This document shows positions 62,777 to 64,000 of a stretch of 64,000 bases of DNA, one piece after another (the first letter of the stretch is position 1; each line of letters opens with the position of its first letter). The notes beneath the pieces are model-generated. The model saw nothing but the letters and a program-made list of their open reading frames with translations, was not told the origin of the DNA and ran no database searches. Made by a program: the position numbers and the translations under genes. The stretch is taken from contig NZ_JAAVJL010000005.1 in the NCBI RefSeq assembly GCF_012863495.1, positions 1 through 64,000 on the forward strand, written 5' to 3'. Origin of the DNA: Pseudanabaena yagii GIHE-NHR1 (GTDB lineage Bacteria > Cyanobacteriota > Cyanobacteriia > Pseudanabaenales > Pseudanabaenaceae).

Positions 62777-64000
62777 ATGAGCAAAACAAAACAATTAAAA
62801 TTAGGCGCATTTATGCGTCCCATCAGCATCCATACAGGAGCATGGCGCTATCCCAATGCTTTGCCCGATGCTAATTTCAACTTTCCTGCAATTAAAAAAC
62901 TTATTCAAAAATTAGAACAGGGAAAGTTCGATGCGTTTTTTATGGCGGATCACTTGGCTTTATTGAATATGCCAATTTCCGCACTGCAACGCAGTCACAC
63001 CGTTACCTCCTTTGAACCCTTCACCTTACTCTCAGCCCTTGCTAATGCTACGGAACATATTGGCTTAGTTGCCACAGCTTCGACAACCTATGATGCACCT
63101 TTCCATATTGCCCGTCGTTTTGCTTCCCTTGACCATATTAGTGAAGGGCGTGCAGGATGGAATATTGTCACTACTGCTAATCCTGATGCGGCGCTAAACT
63201 TTGGATTAGAAGAAGAGTTAGAACATGATGAACGCTATCGCAGGGCGCGAGAATTCTATGATGTGGTGACGGGGCTTTGGGATTCCTTTGCCGATGATGC
63301 TTTCATTCGTGATGTGGAATCAGGTATTTATTTCGATCCTGATAAACTCCATGTGCTTAGTCATAAGGGTAAATATCTCTCCGTAAGAGGTCCTTTAAAT
63401 ATTGCTCGACCTGTGCAGGGCTATCCAGTAATCGTTCAGGCAGGCGCATCGGATGCGGGAAGACAGTTGGCGGCGGAAACTGCGGAAGTTGTATTTGCTC
63501 CTGCTAGTAATTTGGAAGCTGGTAAGGCGCTTTTTGCGGATATTAAGGGAAGGGCTAAGGCGATCGGACGCGATCCTGATTCAATCAAAATTCTGCCAGG
63601 GGTTTTGGTAATTGTCGGTGAAACTACTGAAGACGCGATCGCTAAACGTGCCCATTTAGATAGTCTTGTCCATTACGATAGTGGCATTGCCAGCCTAAAT
63701 AGCGCCCTTGGTTATGATGTTTCAGGTTTCGATCCCGATGGAGCTTTACCCGAAATTCCCCAGTCTAATGCCAGTCGTAGCGCACGCGATCGCATCGTCT
63801 CCCTTGCCCAACGCGAAAATCTCACCATTCGTCAGTTAGCGCAACGGGTTGGAAGTTATGGCGGTTTAGCCTTTGTCGGTACTGCCTCAGCGATCGCCGA
63901 TCAAATGGAGCAATGGCTATTTGAAGAGGGTTCGGATGGTTTTAATATCATGTTTCCGTTTGTGCCTGAAGGACTCAATGATTTTGTGGAAAAGGTAGTT
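62777..64000 (+). CDS. FMN-dependent monooxygenase, NtaA/SnaA/DszA family (3' end outside the window)
   Basis: 408 residues are visible from ATG 62777, with no stop before the window edge. Family features are KLGAFMRPISIHTGAWRYP, FDAFFMADHLALLN, TSFEPFTLLSALANATEHIGLVATASTTYDAPFHIARRFASLDHISEGRAGWNIVTT, then SHKGKYLSVRGPLNIARPVQGYPVIVQAGASDAGRQLAAETAEVVFAP and GFNIMFPFVPEGLNDFV. These two-component luciferase-like enzymes use reduced flavin from a separate reductase to open sulfones, sulfonates, nitrilotriacetate or similar compounds. With sulfatases and TauD nearby, use of an organosulfur compound is the likely role. About 30-50 residues are missing at the C-terminus. Confidence 0.88.
   Translation, partial: MSKTKQLKLGAFMRPISIHTGAWRYPNALPDANFNFPAIKKLIQKLEQGKFDAFFMADHLALLNMPISALQRSHTVTSFEPFTLLSALANATEHIGLVATASTTYDAPFHIARRFASLDHISEGRAGWNIVTTANPDAALNFGLEEELEHDERYRRAREFYDVVTGLWDSFADDAFIRDVESGIYFDPDKLHVLSHKGKYLSVRGPLNIARPVQGYPVIVQAGASDAGRQLAAETAEVVFAPASNLEAGKALFADIKGRAKAIGRDPDSIKILPGVLVIVGETTEDAIAKRAHLDSLVHYDSGIASLNSALGYDVSGFDPDGALPEIPQSNASRSARDRIVSLAQRENLTIRQLAQRVGSYGGLAFVGTASAIADQMEQWLFEEGSDGFNIMFPFVPEGLNDFVEKVV

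Noticed and set aside
1-64000. tRNA, rRNA and riboswitch search by eye
   Set aside because: No cloverleaf, conserved rRNA segment or recognised riboswitch core was seen; covariance models would be needed to exclude weak cases.

Overview
The window looks like accessory DNA of a filamentous freshwater cyanobacterium. The octamer GCGATCGC (HIP1) recurs throughout, coding composition is moderate in GC, and several families are cyanobacterial (RarA with a long C-terminal extension, a CyRepA1-like replication protein, Uma2, long perfect-hairpin terminators). Pseudanabaena or a relative is my inference, not something I could test. ParA, ParB and a CyRepA1-like replication protein near 7-14.6 kb suggest a plasmid or an integrated plasmid.

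Layout. (1) 1-6.9 kb, minus strand: a DISARM class 1-like operon of SNF2 helicase (DrmD-like), an inserted HEPN (RxxxxH) gene, and an Eco57I-type methylase (DrmMI-like). The methylase is broken by a repeat-rich element carrying a DUF559 nuclease domain, and the operon runs off the left edge. (2) 6.9-16 kb: a divergent control region with two copies of a 22-bp palindrome, parA, parB, a RarA-type AAA ATPase, the CyRepA1-like protein with a hairpin-rich upstream region, and a HAD phosphatase. (3) 16-21.7 kb: a 1175-residue protein carrying both signature motifs of two-barrel RNA polymerases (a KGT-type lysine motif and DFDGD), a frameshifted companion gene, a higBA module and a duplicated fragment of the polymerase-like gene. 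(4) 21.7-23.6 kb: the C-terminal part of a DUF2326 (ABC-3C-type) ATPase cut by an IS1 element. (5) 23.6-43 kb: an organosulfur and general metabolism block with two arylsulfatases, a BASS transporter, MFS exporters, methyltransferases, an AprA-like flavoprotein with its ferredoxin, HAD, GNAT and kinase genes, and a pyrE-like gene split by an IS4-type element. (6) 43-54 kb: a CmcJ-type and an IPNS-type oxygenase (the latter split by a second IS), SDR, Uma2, HAD, MFS, methyltransferases and GST. (7) 54-60.5 kb: a complete integron, with intI on the minus strand, attI, and one 5.28-kb cassette whose ends match exactly. The cassette carries a CHAT protease-like protein and a 1321-residue NB-ARC protein that share an N-terminal QIGDR motif. 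(8) 60.7-64 kb: TauD-family dioxygenase, esterase and an NtaA/SnaA/DszA-type flavin monooxygenase, completing the organosulfur theme.

How it fits together. The sulfatases, TauD, NtaA/DszA-type monooxygenase, CmcJ-type oxygenase, AprA-like pair and transporters suggest scavenging of sulfur from sulfate esters and sulfonates. Two of the oxygenase genes share a nearly identical 34-bp promoter element. Defence functions (DISARM-like with HEPN, the ABC-3C remnant, higBA, the integron-borne CHAT/NB-ARC pair) are scattered between. Decay is widespread: four in-frame stops, two frameshifts, two IS-split genes and one IS-truncated gene. A second attI-like copy, without an integrase, lies 26 kb from the first in the same orientation. 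No tRNA, rRNA or CRISPR array was seen.
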